A DNA stretch of 64,000 nucleotides, taken from positions 4,531,001 to 4,595,000 of the forward strand of contig NC_133907.1 in assembly GCF_964199755.1 (NCBI RefSeq). Reading direction: 5' to 3'. Each line of letters begins with the position of its first letter. The first letter of the stretch is position 1. This DNA is from Larus michahellis. Lineage: Eukaryota; Chordata; Aves; Charadriiformes; Laridae. This document shows, piece after piece, positions 53,301 through 63,552 of the stretch. The position numbers were made by a program, and so were the translations under genes. The notes below the pieces were generated by a model. The model had not been told where the DNA came from and made no database searches. It worked only from the letters and a program-made list of their open reading frames with translations.

Positions 53301-54008
53301 CAGCACCCAGTGTCTCCCAGCATCTCCCAGTGTCCCCCAACGTCTCCCAGTGTCTTCCAGCGTCTCCCAGCATCTCCCGGCATCCCCCAGTGTCTCCCAG
53401 TGTCTCCCAGCATCTCCCAGCATCTCCCGGCATCTCCCAGTGTCTCCCAGCATCTTCCAGCATCCCACAGCGTCTCCCAGTGTCTCCCAGCATCTTCCAG
53501 TGTCTCCCAGTGTCTCCCAGCATCTTCCAGCGTCCCCCAGCGTCCCCCAGTGTCTTCCAGCATCTCCCAGCGTCTCCCAGCATCCCCCAGTGTCTCCCAG
53601 CATCTCCAGCATCTCCCGGTGTCTCCCAGTGTCTTCCAGCATCTCCTGGCATCTCCCAGTGTCTCCCAGCATCTCCCAGCATCCCACAGCGTCTCCCAGT
53701 GTCTCCGAGCATCTTCCAGTGTCTCCCAGCGTCTCCCAGTGTCTTCCAGCATCTCCCAGCGTCTCCGAGCATCTTCCAGCATCTCCCAGCGTCTCCCAGC
53801 ATCTTCCAGCGTCCCCCAGCGTCCCCCAATGTCTTCCAGCATCTCCCAGTGTTTCCCAGCATCTCCCAGCATCTCGCAGCATCTTCCAGCATCTCCCAGC
53901 GTCTCCAGCATCTCCCAGCGTCTCCCAGTGTCTCCCAGCATCTCCCAGCATCTCCAGCATCTCCCAGTGTCTCCCAGTGTCTTGCAGCATCTCCCAGCGT
54001 CTCGCAGC
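53301..54008 (+). repeat. 10-bp minisatellite between ZNF512B and UCKL1, about 70 units
   Basis: Units of TGTCTCCCAG / CATCTCCCAG / CGTCTTCCAG in nearly perfect 10-nt register; for the first 30 units the register never slips, then occasional 9-bp units appear. The complementary strand reads GGG every 10 nt in many neighbouring units (GGG-N7-GGG), which satisfies a G-quadruplex pattern. The array is stop-free in several frames and produces spurious open frames of 300-540 codons on both strands. Confidence 0.96.
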
Positions 54009-54700
54009 CCCGGGGGCCACATGCAGCGCGGGGCCTCTCCTCCCCAGGGAGCTCAGCAGGACCCGGGGCACCCCCCCCCGGCCACCCCAGCGTGGGAATA
54101 AATCCTCTTCCGCTTCCTAATGTCTTTTTTGGCACCGAACCCAAATAAGCGCCAGATTTAGGCCAATCTCCCCGTTGCTGACCGTTAACCCCGCGTTTCC
54201 CGATGGACGGGCCCCAAGGGTGGGATGGGGACGACGGGGAGGGGCGCTGGCCCCGGCCCCCCCCCCCCCAGACTTCCAGCACCACAAACCCCGGCCTGGG
54301 GGACCCCGGGTGCGAGAAGGGAGCGTGATGCCGAGCAAAACCGCATGCCCCCCACAAGGGCCCGGCATCCTGGGACCCCCGCAGGGCCGGGCCCCCCCCC
54401 CAGCACCCAGTGACCATTCCAGAGCCCGGGGCCACCCAGACCCCCGCTGCCCCCCAGCTCTGCTGGCAGCTGTGGGGGGGGTGTGGGGGCTGCTGTATGT
54501 TGCACCCCTCAGCTGCTTGGGCATGGGTGCTCCTGCGAAGCTGCCCCAGAGCACCCACCAGTGCCCCCAGCACCCCCCTGCCCCCCATGGCACCCACCTA
54601 CACCCCCACCACCCATCTTTCCCCCCCCCTTCCAGCACCCACCCTCACCCCCAGCACCCACCTACACCCCAAACCACCACCACCACCACCCCCCCGCCGG
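54009..54700. other. C-rich region upstream of UCKL1
   Basis: No gene seen. From about 54538 to 54690 the sequence is made of CACCC-containing short repeats (CAGCACCCACC, CACCTACACCCC) and a (CCA)n run, offering many Sp1/KLF-type CACCC boxes. Poly-C runs occur at about 54257-54270 and 54390. Confidence 0.7.
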
Positions 54701-54822
54701 ACACCTCCCCCCTCCTTTCCCGTCCCTATCCCCGCACTACAAGTCCCGGGGAGCCCCGCGGCGGCGGCACCGCCTCCTCCCGGCTCCCCGCCCGCCCGAT
54801 CCTCCCTCTCCCCTCCACCACC
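54700..54822 (+). promoter_or_regulatory. UCKL1: UCKL1 core promoter / 5'UTR with ZNF143/THAP11-type motif
   Basis: ACTACAAGTCCC at 54736-54747 matches the ACTACAnnTCCC element bound by ZNF143 and THAP11 at TATA-less housekeeping promoters. It lies about 75-87 bp before the UCKL1 ATG in CpG-rich sequence. No TATA box. Confidence 0.65.
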
Positions 54823-54872
54823 ATGGCCGCGGCCCCGGTGGCCGAGGGGGCTCCGGCGGAGCCGCACGACAG
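54823..54872 (+). CDS. UCKL1: UCKL1 exon 1 coding part
   Basis: CCACCATGG is an optimal Kozak context. It encodes [16 protein letters not shown] plus two bases, and the donor is CAG|GTAAGG. The human start is longer but similarly Ala/Pro-rich and joins the next exon at the same SNAESLDRL point. Confidence 0.88.
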
Positions 54873-57800
54873 GTAAGGACCCCCCCCACCTCCTCCATCC
54901 CCTTAAAACCCCTCCCGGGACGGGACCGGTACCGCAACGCCCCGGAGCCGCCGGTTCCCGGCGGCTCCGGGGCGTTGCGGTGCCGGTCCCGTCCCACGAT
55001 GCCACTTCCGCGAGTGGGGCCTCCCCGATCCCATCGTTCTTCCCATTTTTTTCCCCCTAAAAACCCCCTTTGCCCATCCCAGCAAGCGGCGCCACCCACG
55101 CTTCCCATCACGCAGGCAACGGTTTATCCCATCTTTTTGCCAAACCGGGCTTATTCCTTCTCTATTTGTTGCTTTGGGATTTTGTTTTTGTTTTTTCCCC
55201 TTCCCCCCCCCCCATTTTTTTTTCTTCTCTTTTTTCCCCTTACCCCCCCCCCCCCCCCACTTTTTTTTTCGATGGGGTTTTTTGTTTTTGTTTTTTTATT
55301 ATTTTATTTTTTTCAGCCTTAATTTCGCAGCGGGTGAACGGCAGCGCCCGGTCGCGGGCGAGACGGCACGTGCGTCGGCTCCAGCGGGCGCGAGGCGCCG
55401 GCGGAGCAGGGAAAACCCACAAATTTCCTCCCCAAAAAAACCCCAAAATTTCGTACCAAAAAAAAAAAACAACTTCCTACCAAAAAAACCAAAATTTCCT
55501 ACCAAAAAAACACGCAGAATGAGGTTCTTTTCCCCTCCCTACTCAGGTTTTCCCTATGTTTTCCACTCCACAGTCCTCAGGCACAGGGGAGCTTGACCGC
55601 TCCCAAACACCGAATACCTCGGAATTGGCTCCGGAGCATCCCCGGAATGCTGCTAAGCCAGGTTACAGGGATGCGAGCATCCCTGGTTGTTGGGTACCGG
55701 TGTCCCCGTGGCACCGACCGACCCCTGAGTCCATGCCAGCGTGTTTCGGCAACTAAACACGGAGCCGGCTGTGCCGGCGTTGCCTTTGCCCTTCCTGTGA
55801 GTCAGCGGTGGGTCGCCGGGAGGCTGAGGATGAGCCAGGGGAGGAAGGAGCCGCCCCAGGGAACGCCGGCCGGGCGGGAGATGAGTAACGGGGTTGTATA
55901 ACCGAGCCCTTTCCACCGCCGGCTGGGCTGACCGCCCTGTTCCCGCGGCCCTCGCTCCGTATAAATAGCAGCGAGATAATTGGGTTTGAAGAGGGAAATG
56001 TTGTCCTTTTGTCGTTAGGAATCGGAGTCCTTAATAGAGCTGGAAGAGAGTGTGTGTGTGTCTACGCGCGCATCTGGAGCTGCCCGGGGATGCTCCGTCC
56101 TGCTCCAGGGTGGCTGGGGCCAGGGTGATGGCAGAGCTTGGGGTGAGGCTGGGGAAAAACGGGCACGGTGTTCGATGGGTTTGCAGGAGAGGCACGGCAC
56201 GGCGGGGCCGCTGGGCAGCATCTTGGCACCCCTGGAGCTTTTGGCAGTGGGGTGGCAGGTGGGTCCCTCCATCCCTTGGACGAGTTCCTCCATCCCTTGG
56301 GTAGGGTCCTCCATCCCTTGGACATGTTCCTTCATCCCTTGAGTAGGTCCCTCCATCCCTTGGGCAGGTTCCTTCATCCCTTGGACAAGTTACTCCATCA
56401 CTTGGATGAGTTCATCCCTTGGGTAGGTTCCTCCATCCCTTGGATAGGTTCTTCTATCCCTTGAATGGGTCCCTTCATCCCTTGGATGAGTTTCACCATC
56501 TCTTGGGCAGGTTTCTCTATCCCTTGGGCAGATTCCTTCATCCATGGGGCTGGTTCCTCCATTCCTTGGGCAGGTCCATCCCTTGGCTGGATTCCTCCAT
56601 TCCTTGGGTAGGTCCATCCCTTGGGCAGGTTCCTCCATCCCTTGGATGGGTTCCTCTGTCCCAATGCTTAGGGCTTCCTGAAGCCTTTCATTGTGTGCTT
56701 CCTGCACAAAACTCATCTTCTGGCCTGGCTTGCTCTCAGGGTGGTGTGATCCAGCTGTGTGTCACTCTGGTCGCTGGACAAGGGGGTTCCTGGTGTGGGG
56801 CTGCCCCACATGGCCCCGGGTTTTTACGCCAGGCTGTTGCAGGGCAACTGCTTTCAGCTTAAGTTAAAGATGCCGTAGGACACGAAAGGTCCAGCTCAGG
56901 GCTGGCCTGGGCATGTCAGGACGAAGAAAGACCACGCTGGGAGATGGAGGGAAGCAGGTTTGGCCTCCACGCACCCATGGGTGCTACTCGCAGGGGTGGG
57001 AGTTGGGAGAGGGACCACCTTCCATGGTGGATTTGGTGTGTCCTGAGCTTTTACTTGGATCCGGTGACAATATTCGGGTTACAGCAACCAAACCAGGGAA
57101 AGCCACATGCAATTCAGCTTCCATCCTTAAATCCCAAGGAAAACCCGCCGAGCAGCTTTCCATCCCTGGAAGGAAAAGGGGACCCCAGCCTTCATGGGAT
57201 CTGCTCTTTCTCCCAGTTTTAAGTCCAGCTCCTGGAGGTTGTGATTAGAGGAGGGATTCGCGCTTAAAAGTCATCTAGAAGGAAAACAGTCCAAAACTCA
57301 GGAGTTTCGCCCTGTGCAAGAGCTCAGAAACTGGGAAGAGAATCGGGATGTGGAGGAGGTTTGCGGAGCAGTGTGTGCCAGGAGGAAGGTTTGGCCGCTG
57401 CCGGGGTTCAGAGCCGGGGCAGGCGATCCCCATCCCACCTGGGAGCCTGGCTGGGATGTTGGGTGAGCCGCTGGGAGAGCTGCTCCCATCGCTTGGACGT
57501 TCCAAACAAAGGCAGGAAAAAAGGCAGCGGGGAGCATGCGATAAGGAACAATGTTGCCTTGGCGAGGGCGAGGGCTCCTCACCGCCAAGTTCCTGGTCCC
57601 TTTGCTTTCTTTTCTTTTTTGCTTCTTTAATGAGAGAGAATAGAAATCACGGCGGAAGAGAATTTTATTTTTAAACTTCTGAAACAGCTTTTGCAGAGAC
57701 AGGGGAGCCCGTGCTGAAATCGCAGGATGGAAAAGGTTCCTTTGATCATCCCTCGCTTCCCTGGCGTTGGGGCAGCAGCCGCAGCTCAAGATGGGGACAG

Positions 57801-60800
57801 GTCACCTCTGAAACCCTCCCGTCCCCGTCCCGCTCCTCCTGCAGCCCCTGTTTGGGGACCAGCCCCTTGTCCCTGGTTTCCACGTCGTGGTCACTCAAGA
57901 CATGTTTTGGGGTGATGCTCTCCTCTGTGGGTCCCATGGCTGGACAGGAGCAGGAGGGGGCTGGTGTGGCTGTACCCAGTGCCCCCCATGTTCAGCAGGG
58001 GTTTGCTGAGGACATTGGGATATGTGTCCCTCTGGAATAGCCGTGGTGCTTTGGAGAGGAGGAGGAAGGGTTGGGGAGGAGGAGAAAGGGGTTGGGGAGG
58101 AGGAGGAAGGGGTCTTCTCCCCATCTCTGACCCCACCTCCGGAGGTTCAGCCCCGCTTCATGCTGAGCGTGGGGGGAGCATCCTCCCCGTACCCCCTCGG
58201 GGGTGGGTGTGCTGAAGCCGAGCCCTCGTCTCACCATGCCGGGGTGGGCTGGGGGGTCACTCAGTGACAGCAGGACCTCGTGGCGACAAGCCGCGTCCCC
58301 GGCAGAGCCTGCCCGCTGCTGCCTGCCTGGCCTTCTGGTGTCACCTCCGCTGCCTCCTCCCTGTCTCAGTGCTGCGCAGTGGGCACTGCTCTGACCCCAT
58401 CCCTGTGCTCCAGGACCCCCCCTGCCCATCTCCCACCCCTTGCTGGCTGTCCTGCCCCGCATCCTGCCCCGTGTTTCCCCAGGGCTGCCGGGTGCTGGGT
58501 GCCCGGGCTCCCTGCCCTCCCCGGCGAGGCTGGCGCCGGCGGCCGGCGGAGGAACCGAAATGGCAGCTGGCAGGGGGAAGGCTGAGAGAGCAGATTGCAG
58601 GGCCCGAACGTTATTCTTAGCCACCCGCAGCCCCGGGGTGTTGAGTTTCACCCACTTGTTTACTCCAGGGCCGAGGGGACGGTGAGGGGCAGCTTGTCCC
58701 CGGGGAGCTGAGCACCCAGGGGGGCTCGCAGCCGGACCTCCCAGGGCTGGGAGCTGTGGGAGGGGGACGAATCCTGCACCGACAGCCCCGGCAAGGCCGG
58801 CAGCGCCCCGGCCCCGAGCCCCAGCCGGCTCCATCGGCGGCAAGCGGGGTGTTGGCTGGGTACCCCCTCCATGCCTGTTCCCTCCCGTCCCCCTGCAGCC
58901 CCCTCCCCGAGCTCCCGGCCGCGCACTTACCGGGTGGGCGGCAGAGCTGTCCCCCCCACTGCCCCGCCGAGCCCCCGGCGTCCACGGCACCGAGCGAGCC
59001 CCGGTCCCAGGGAGCAGAGGCGCAGCGGGGGGGCCAGTGTTTATTGCCTGTGCCGGGGGCGGTGAGGGGAGGTGTCACTTCACCCCCCCCCCAGCCCCCC
59101 TGCTTTTTCTTTAATCAAGCCAGTGCTATTAATATCAGGTAATGAACGTAATCTCTAGGTTAAGCTATCCTCTTATGCCTGCTGACCACTCCACAGCTCC
59201 CAGCAAAAGACACTCCCCCAGCACCGCTCCTCTCCTGACTCCATCTTCCCGTCCCGAGCCCCCCAGGGCTGCTGGGGGGTGGGGTGGGGGGGGGCGGCTT
59301 GCCCCAGCCCCTGGGGACCCCGTTGTCCCTGTGCCAGGGGGGACGCTCCCGTGCATGGCTCCTTGCACCGGCGTTCGCCCGGGCAGCCCCGCTGGCACGG
59401 CCGCCCTCTCGCCGCGGTAGTGCCGTCAGGTTGGGGGACAGGAGCCAAAGCGCGGGCAGGGACAGTGGGTGACACCCTCTGCCCGGCATCGCCTCCCGCT
59501 CTGCGGCCGGGTGGAGATGAGCAGCCCCCCGGCCTTCTCCAGCGTCCGCATATCGGGCTGCTGGGCCCTCGGGCCGGACGGCGGGTGAGTTCCTCCTTTG
59601 CTTCTGTTTTGGGTGGGTTTTTACTTTTTTTCACCTCTTTGCTTTCAGTCCCTGCCTGCTGGGACGAACCCTCGGGTTCCAGTCCCCCAGCTGAGGGCTG
59701 TGGAAGCGCAGGCAGCAGCCAGGGGAAGGATCAGCTTCCCACGGGATGCGGGATGAAGCCAGCCCCGCGCTGTCACGGCAGCCTGTGGGGACGCGGCGGG
59801 TGGGTTCGGAGGCTGGGAGCTTGCTCGGCGCGTTGTTTACAGGGCGCGGGGCTGAGGTCGAGCTCTCCTGTTTGCTCGCTGGCTCAGGTTTGGGGCTTTG
59901 CCAGTTTTCCTTGCTGGCTGCGGCAACTGTTTGGGACCTGCTGCCTTTCCCCTCCTGGCACAGCGTGGATCCGGGATAGCCGGGGATCCCGGAGGGCAGC
60001 AGGATGCAGAGAGCATGGAGGGCCCAGGGATGGGAGCGGCGGTGGAGAAGGGACAGGGCTGCCCCTCTCACCCCAGTAAATCCATTCTTGGGATATGCGG
60101 GAGCAAAACGCTTCCTTCGTTTGTGCCAGCACATCTGCGGGGCTGGAGAGCCCTTTCGGGGAGCAGAGCCCCCCCCAGGGAAGGCAGAGCGGTCGGGCTC
60201 CCTCCTGGCAAATGGTCCCAGGCAGACCCCAGCACCGACTACAGGGAAGGCAAAGGGTCCCCGACAGCTGGGGACAGTCTGGTGACACCTGAGTCCTCCA
60301 GGTCGGCTTTGCAGGAGGGAGGTTACCAAGCCCAGGGTGACGTTTCCCTTCATGTTTGCCTTGTTGTGGCGTCAAGTCACTGAAACCCAAGGGATACACG
60401 CTGCTCAGGAAGGCTGGGGACGGTCTGGGTGGGACAAGGACCGTCCTTTGGTTAGAGTGATGGCATTAACTTCAGCTATAAATAGAGAGTCCTTTTCCTC
60501 CGGCTGCTTTACCTTGCGGGAAGAGACATTGCATGGGCTTTGCGGCTGCTGCAGGGAGCTTTTAAAAAGTGATAGGAAGAAACGGCAAAAGGAGAGAGCT
60601 GCGAGATGGCTGGGATCAGCCATTCCTTCGGAGGGGAGGAGAGTCCCCTCCTGGCAGAGGCAGCCACGGAAAACATCTACAAAACTTGAAGTGTAACATA
60701 AGGAGAAGATGCATGACCTTTGCAGAACTCCTGGGCAGTCCCAGAGCCCTCCCCACGGCCATGCTTCGCTCAGATAAATCATGGGAAATGTTGATTTAAG

Positions 60801-63552
60801 AGCTGTAGAGTATCTACCTCTTCTGTAGACACAGCCAGTGTAGACAGATATCTATAGAAACAGAATTTAGGTGAAAGTCCAGAAGTATTTGGATGAGAAA
60901 AGACAAAGCCGGCCAACTCTTGGAACAGGATTAAAATGCTGCATCCAAGAGTGGCCCCGGGCGTGCGGGGGGAGGACGGCTCCGCTTCTCACCAAGGGCC
61001 ATCCCTGCACCGTCCTATCTCCATGCATGTCCCTGCGTCCCATGGCAATGTTCCATCAGGGAGCTACTGGGCAGGTGCCCTCTGTGCCAGCACCCTGCTG
61101 GAGCGGAGAGATGGGAATGCGGGATGTCAGCAGTGGCCACAGCCTGTAACCCTGGGCACAGCCGGAGCCGTCAGGGTCCAAACCTCCTCGTCCCCACCAG
61201 GAGCTGGGTTCTGTCGGTACGAATCAAAGACGCTGGTAGCAGGCCTTGCAGAGGTCGGCCTTTCACTCAGGCTCTGCTCCAGCTTGGAAAACTGGAGTTT
61301 TGCCCACCTCGGAGTTGTTTTGGGAATGGCGGCCTCGGTCAGCATCGCAGCGTGGGGATCTGCGGGCTGAGGTTGGCGCAGGAGGGCTTGGTGCTGCGTT
61401 GCACCAAAGAGCAGAGCATCCCGAAACGCTCGCCTGTCGCATGGAGACCGGCGTGTATCCCGGGAGGAAAACCGTTGGAGCAGCCCTCAGCGGCAGCGCC
61501 GGCAGCGCGGCTCTGGAGTAACCGCAGTCCCGGGAGAGGGGCTGGGATACAGATGAAAGGAACCGTTTTATTTTCTGGTAAACAACTGTGGTTTTGTCAT
61601 CTCTGCTTTTATCAAGCCAAAATGACTTTGTTTATGCACCGGCATCGTCGGATGATGTCAGCCCCGCTCAGGGAATAGCGCGAGGTGGCTAATTGCTGCT
61701 GCGGCGTCGCCGGTGGGAGAGGAGACCGAAATACCCCGTCTGGGTTTGCTTCTCCCGCCTCGCTGGTGGAGGGAGCCATCCTTGTACAGAAAGAAACCCC
61801 AGAAAGCTTTCCCGCGGGTCTCACCTCCTGAGGTTGCTTTTTAAAAGTGACGGTTGGGGTCTTTATGGCTCCTGGGTGCTCGACGCTGGCTGCGCGTGCC
61901 GATGGGCTCGCGCAAGGGACGGGGTGTTGGTGGCTTGAGGCTCTTGCGGGGGGACTCTGTGGGTGCACACTGGTAGGGTTGGCGTCGGCGTGGGATGTCC
62001 TGGCGCCGGGGCAGGAGCTGCAACCTTCCTTCTGCTAGCAGGGGTTTGGCAGATCGCCGTCTCCTTGCCCGCTCCGCAGGGATGTGCCGGTGCAGGAGGT
62101 AGGGATGGCATACTGGGGGCATCCCGCCGTGCTCGGGGGGTGTTGCAGATGGCCGGTCTCAAATTTTGATCTTTATCTAAAATTGTTCTAAAAAAGGGTG
62201 GGGGAGGGAAGGGAATTAATCTTCATACCAAAAGAGCTTAAAATCAACCCAAAATCTGTAAAGCCCTGCAGTTTAAGCCCTATCAAGAGCAAAAAATAAC
62301 AGAGAGGCAGCAAAGCCCCGCCAGCTTGGCTGGGCTGTACCAAACTGTGCCGGGTTTGGAGCATTTGGTGCCCGGGGCTCTTTGAGCTTGCGGAGGTTTC
62401 ATTTCCAGCTTGAAATTTCCTCATTTCCAAAGAGGAACAAGCGCGAGCAGGGAGAGCCCTTTGCACCTTCTCACAGGGAGGAGACATCTCTCCCGAGGCG
62501 GCAAAACAGCGAGCGGGGAGGAGCGGGAGCTGGTATAAATAATCCTCCCCATCCTCGTGCTGGCCGGGCAGCGCGGCTGCAGCTTATCTCCTGGCCAGAG
62601 GCCACTTATCACCTCCCAGCCGCTGCTCTCCCGCTGCCAAGCCCGAAAGGGCTCCGGAGGGTGGTTTGTTCCTCTCCTTCCCCAGGGCTGCGGCGGGAGG
62701 GGAGATAAGAGAGAGGCATTTAGCAGCTCCAGGGCTCCGACAGAGCTCGGTGCTCACTCAGCCCACACGGCAAAGCAGACGCGAACGGCTTGGCAGCCCC
62801 GCTGCCCGGTTCTGGCCCCTTGCCGGTTTGTCCCCAGGGGTTTCAGGCCTAAAGGGTTGCGGAACTAGAGGTTTGGGTGGGAGTGAAGTGCTCAAAGTGC
62901 TCAAAGTGGGGAGAGGAAAGGGATTGCGCATGGGGGGATGAGGACAGTTGAGCTGTAGCCCATGTGCCTGGCTTCCATCCCCCAGAAAGTTCCCTCAGCA
63001 TATCTGGACAGGTTATTGCCCTCTGTCATAACAGCCCTTGGTGCTTTTGAGAGCTCACCGGATTGTTTATTTAACGTAGGCATTCCCCAAGCAGTAGGGC
63101 TGTAGGAAGCGATGCTTGCGTTGCAGCTTTTCCAGGTTAAAATGTGGTCCTGCGTGAGAATGTCTTGATGTTGGCCATGGCCTGGGCTTGCAGCAGTGTG
63201 GGTGCTGGTAGCACTGCAGCAGGGCTGGGGTCGCCTCTCTTCCTCTTCCACTGCATCCATACAGCGTGGGATCCCCCGGAGACCCCACTCCCACTCATGG
63301 GGAACACAGGTCCCTCCCCACCACCGATAACTGAGCTCCTTCCTCTCCCCATCCCCAGCAACAGCAGTGCCGAATCCTTAGACCGGCTGTACCCTGCGGT
63401 GGGCTCCACCAAGCCACCCCGAAAGCGGACCACTAGCCAGTGCAAGTCTGAGCCACCCCTGCTGCGGACCAGCAAGAGGACCATCTACACAGCTGGCCGT
63501 CCACCGTGGTACAACGAGCATGGGACGCAGTCCAAAGAGGCCTTCGTGATAG
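54823..63552 (+). CDS. UCKL1: UCKL1, uridine-cytidine kinase-like 1 (3' partial; exons 1-2)
   Basis: Join of 54823-54872 and 63359-63552; phase 2 joins to give AG|C (Ser). The family enzyme pairs an N-terminal uridine kinase domain with a uracil phosphoribosyltransferase-like C-terminal domain, and acts in pyrimidine salvage (uridine/cytidine to UMP/CMP). Only the N-terminal 81 residues are present: a short variable start, then [20 protein letters not shown] and [20 protein letters not shown], which match human UCKL1 almost exactly, ending ...EAFVIG just before the ATP-binding P-loop, which must lie in the next exon past 64000. All catalytic residues are outside the window. Same strand and order as in human. 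Confidence 0.96.
54917..54995 (+). repeat. 38-bp inverted repeat with 3-nt loop
   Basis: Arms 54917-54954 and 54958-54995 are reverse complements, apart from T54930 opposite G54982, which would still pair as U-G in RNA; the loop is TTC. It lies 45 bp after the UCKL1 exon 1 donor, inside the nascent transcript. Confidence 0.95.
55196..55315 (+). repeat. Poly-C / poly-T tract
   Basis: Almost pure pyrimidine: two long C runs (about 12 and 17), each soon followed by a run of nine T, then T-rich sequence ending TTTTTTTCAG. Potential triplex or i-motif sequence and a likely place for sequencing errors. The terminal TTTTTCAG resembles a strong 3' splice site without a recognised exon after it. Confidence 0.85.
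55425..55515 (+). repeat. A-rich tandem repeat
   Basis: Imperfect copies of TTCCTACCAAAAAAACC, with the runs CCCCAAAAAAACCCC and A12. Confidence 0.75.
56267..56663 (+). repeat. 21-bp minisatellite in UCKL1 intron 1
   Basis: About 18-19 copies of CTCCATCCCTTGGGCAGGTT plus C, with a few shortened or fused units. Because 21 is a multiple of 3, each frame gives a 7-residue repeat (HPLGRFL on plus, GMEEPTQ on minus), which explains protein-like open frames here that are not genes. Confidence 0.95.
59517..59584 (+). other. UCKL1: Candidate alternative first exon of UCKL1
   Basis: An ATG at 59517 (G at -3) opens 22 codons, [20 protein letters not shown] then DG, and reaches a consensus donor CGG|GTGAGT in phase 2. 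That is the same phase as exon 1, so it could splice in frame to 63359. The surroundings (about 59340-59585) are CpG-rich. No transcript evidence is available; the match could be chance. Confidence 0.3.
63359..63552 (+). CDS. UCKL1: UCKL1 exon 2
   Basis: Acceptor CATCCCCAG at 63358, donor ATAG|GTAGGC at 63552. It encodes [11 protein letters not shown] through [17 protein letters not shown] plus the first base of Gly. Near-identity to human UCKL1 leaves no doubt. Confidence 0.97.

Larger units (their letters stand above)
54873..63358 (+). other. UCKL1: UCKL1 intron 1 (8.5 kb)
   Basis: Beyond the hairpin, minisatellite, homopolymer tract and candidate alternative exon listed separately, it holds a purine-rich GGTTGGGGAGGAGGAG repeat at about 58055-58112, and three GATA motifs (TTATCT 62584, CTTATC 62605, AGATAA 62703) within 125 bp. 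No other gene recognised. Confidence 0.75.

Noticed and set aside
53301-54008. CRISPR-like regular repeats
   Set aside because: Units are contiguous 10-mers without unique spacers, in a vertebrate genome.
52863-54597. Open frames of 540, 402, 393 and 357 codons on both strands with GDAGRCWEML- or SVSQHLPASP-type repeats
   Set aside because: Translations of the 10-bp minisatellite. The periodic peptide repeats every 10 residues in all frames, and one frame runs antisense into the ZNF512B 3'UTR.
56168-56862. Heptad-like protein repeats (HPLGRFL; GMEEPTQ)
   Set aside because: The 21-bp minisatellite is a multiple of three, which mimics a coding repeat. It is inside UCKL1 intron 1, without start context or splice support.
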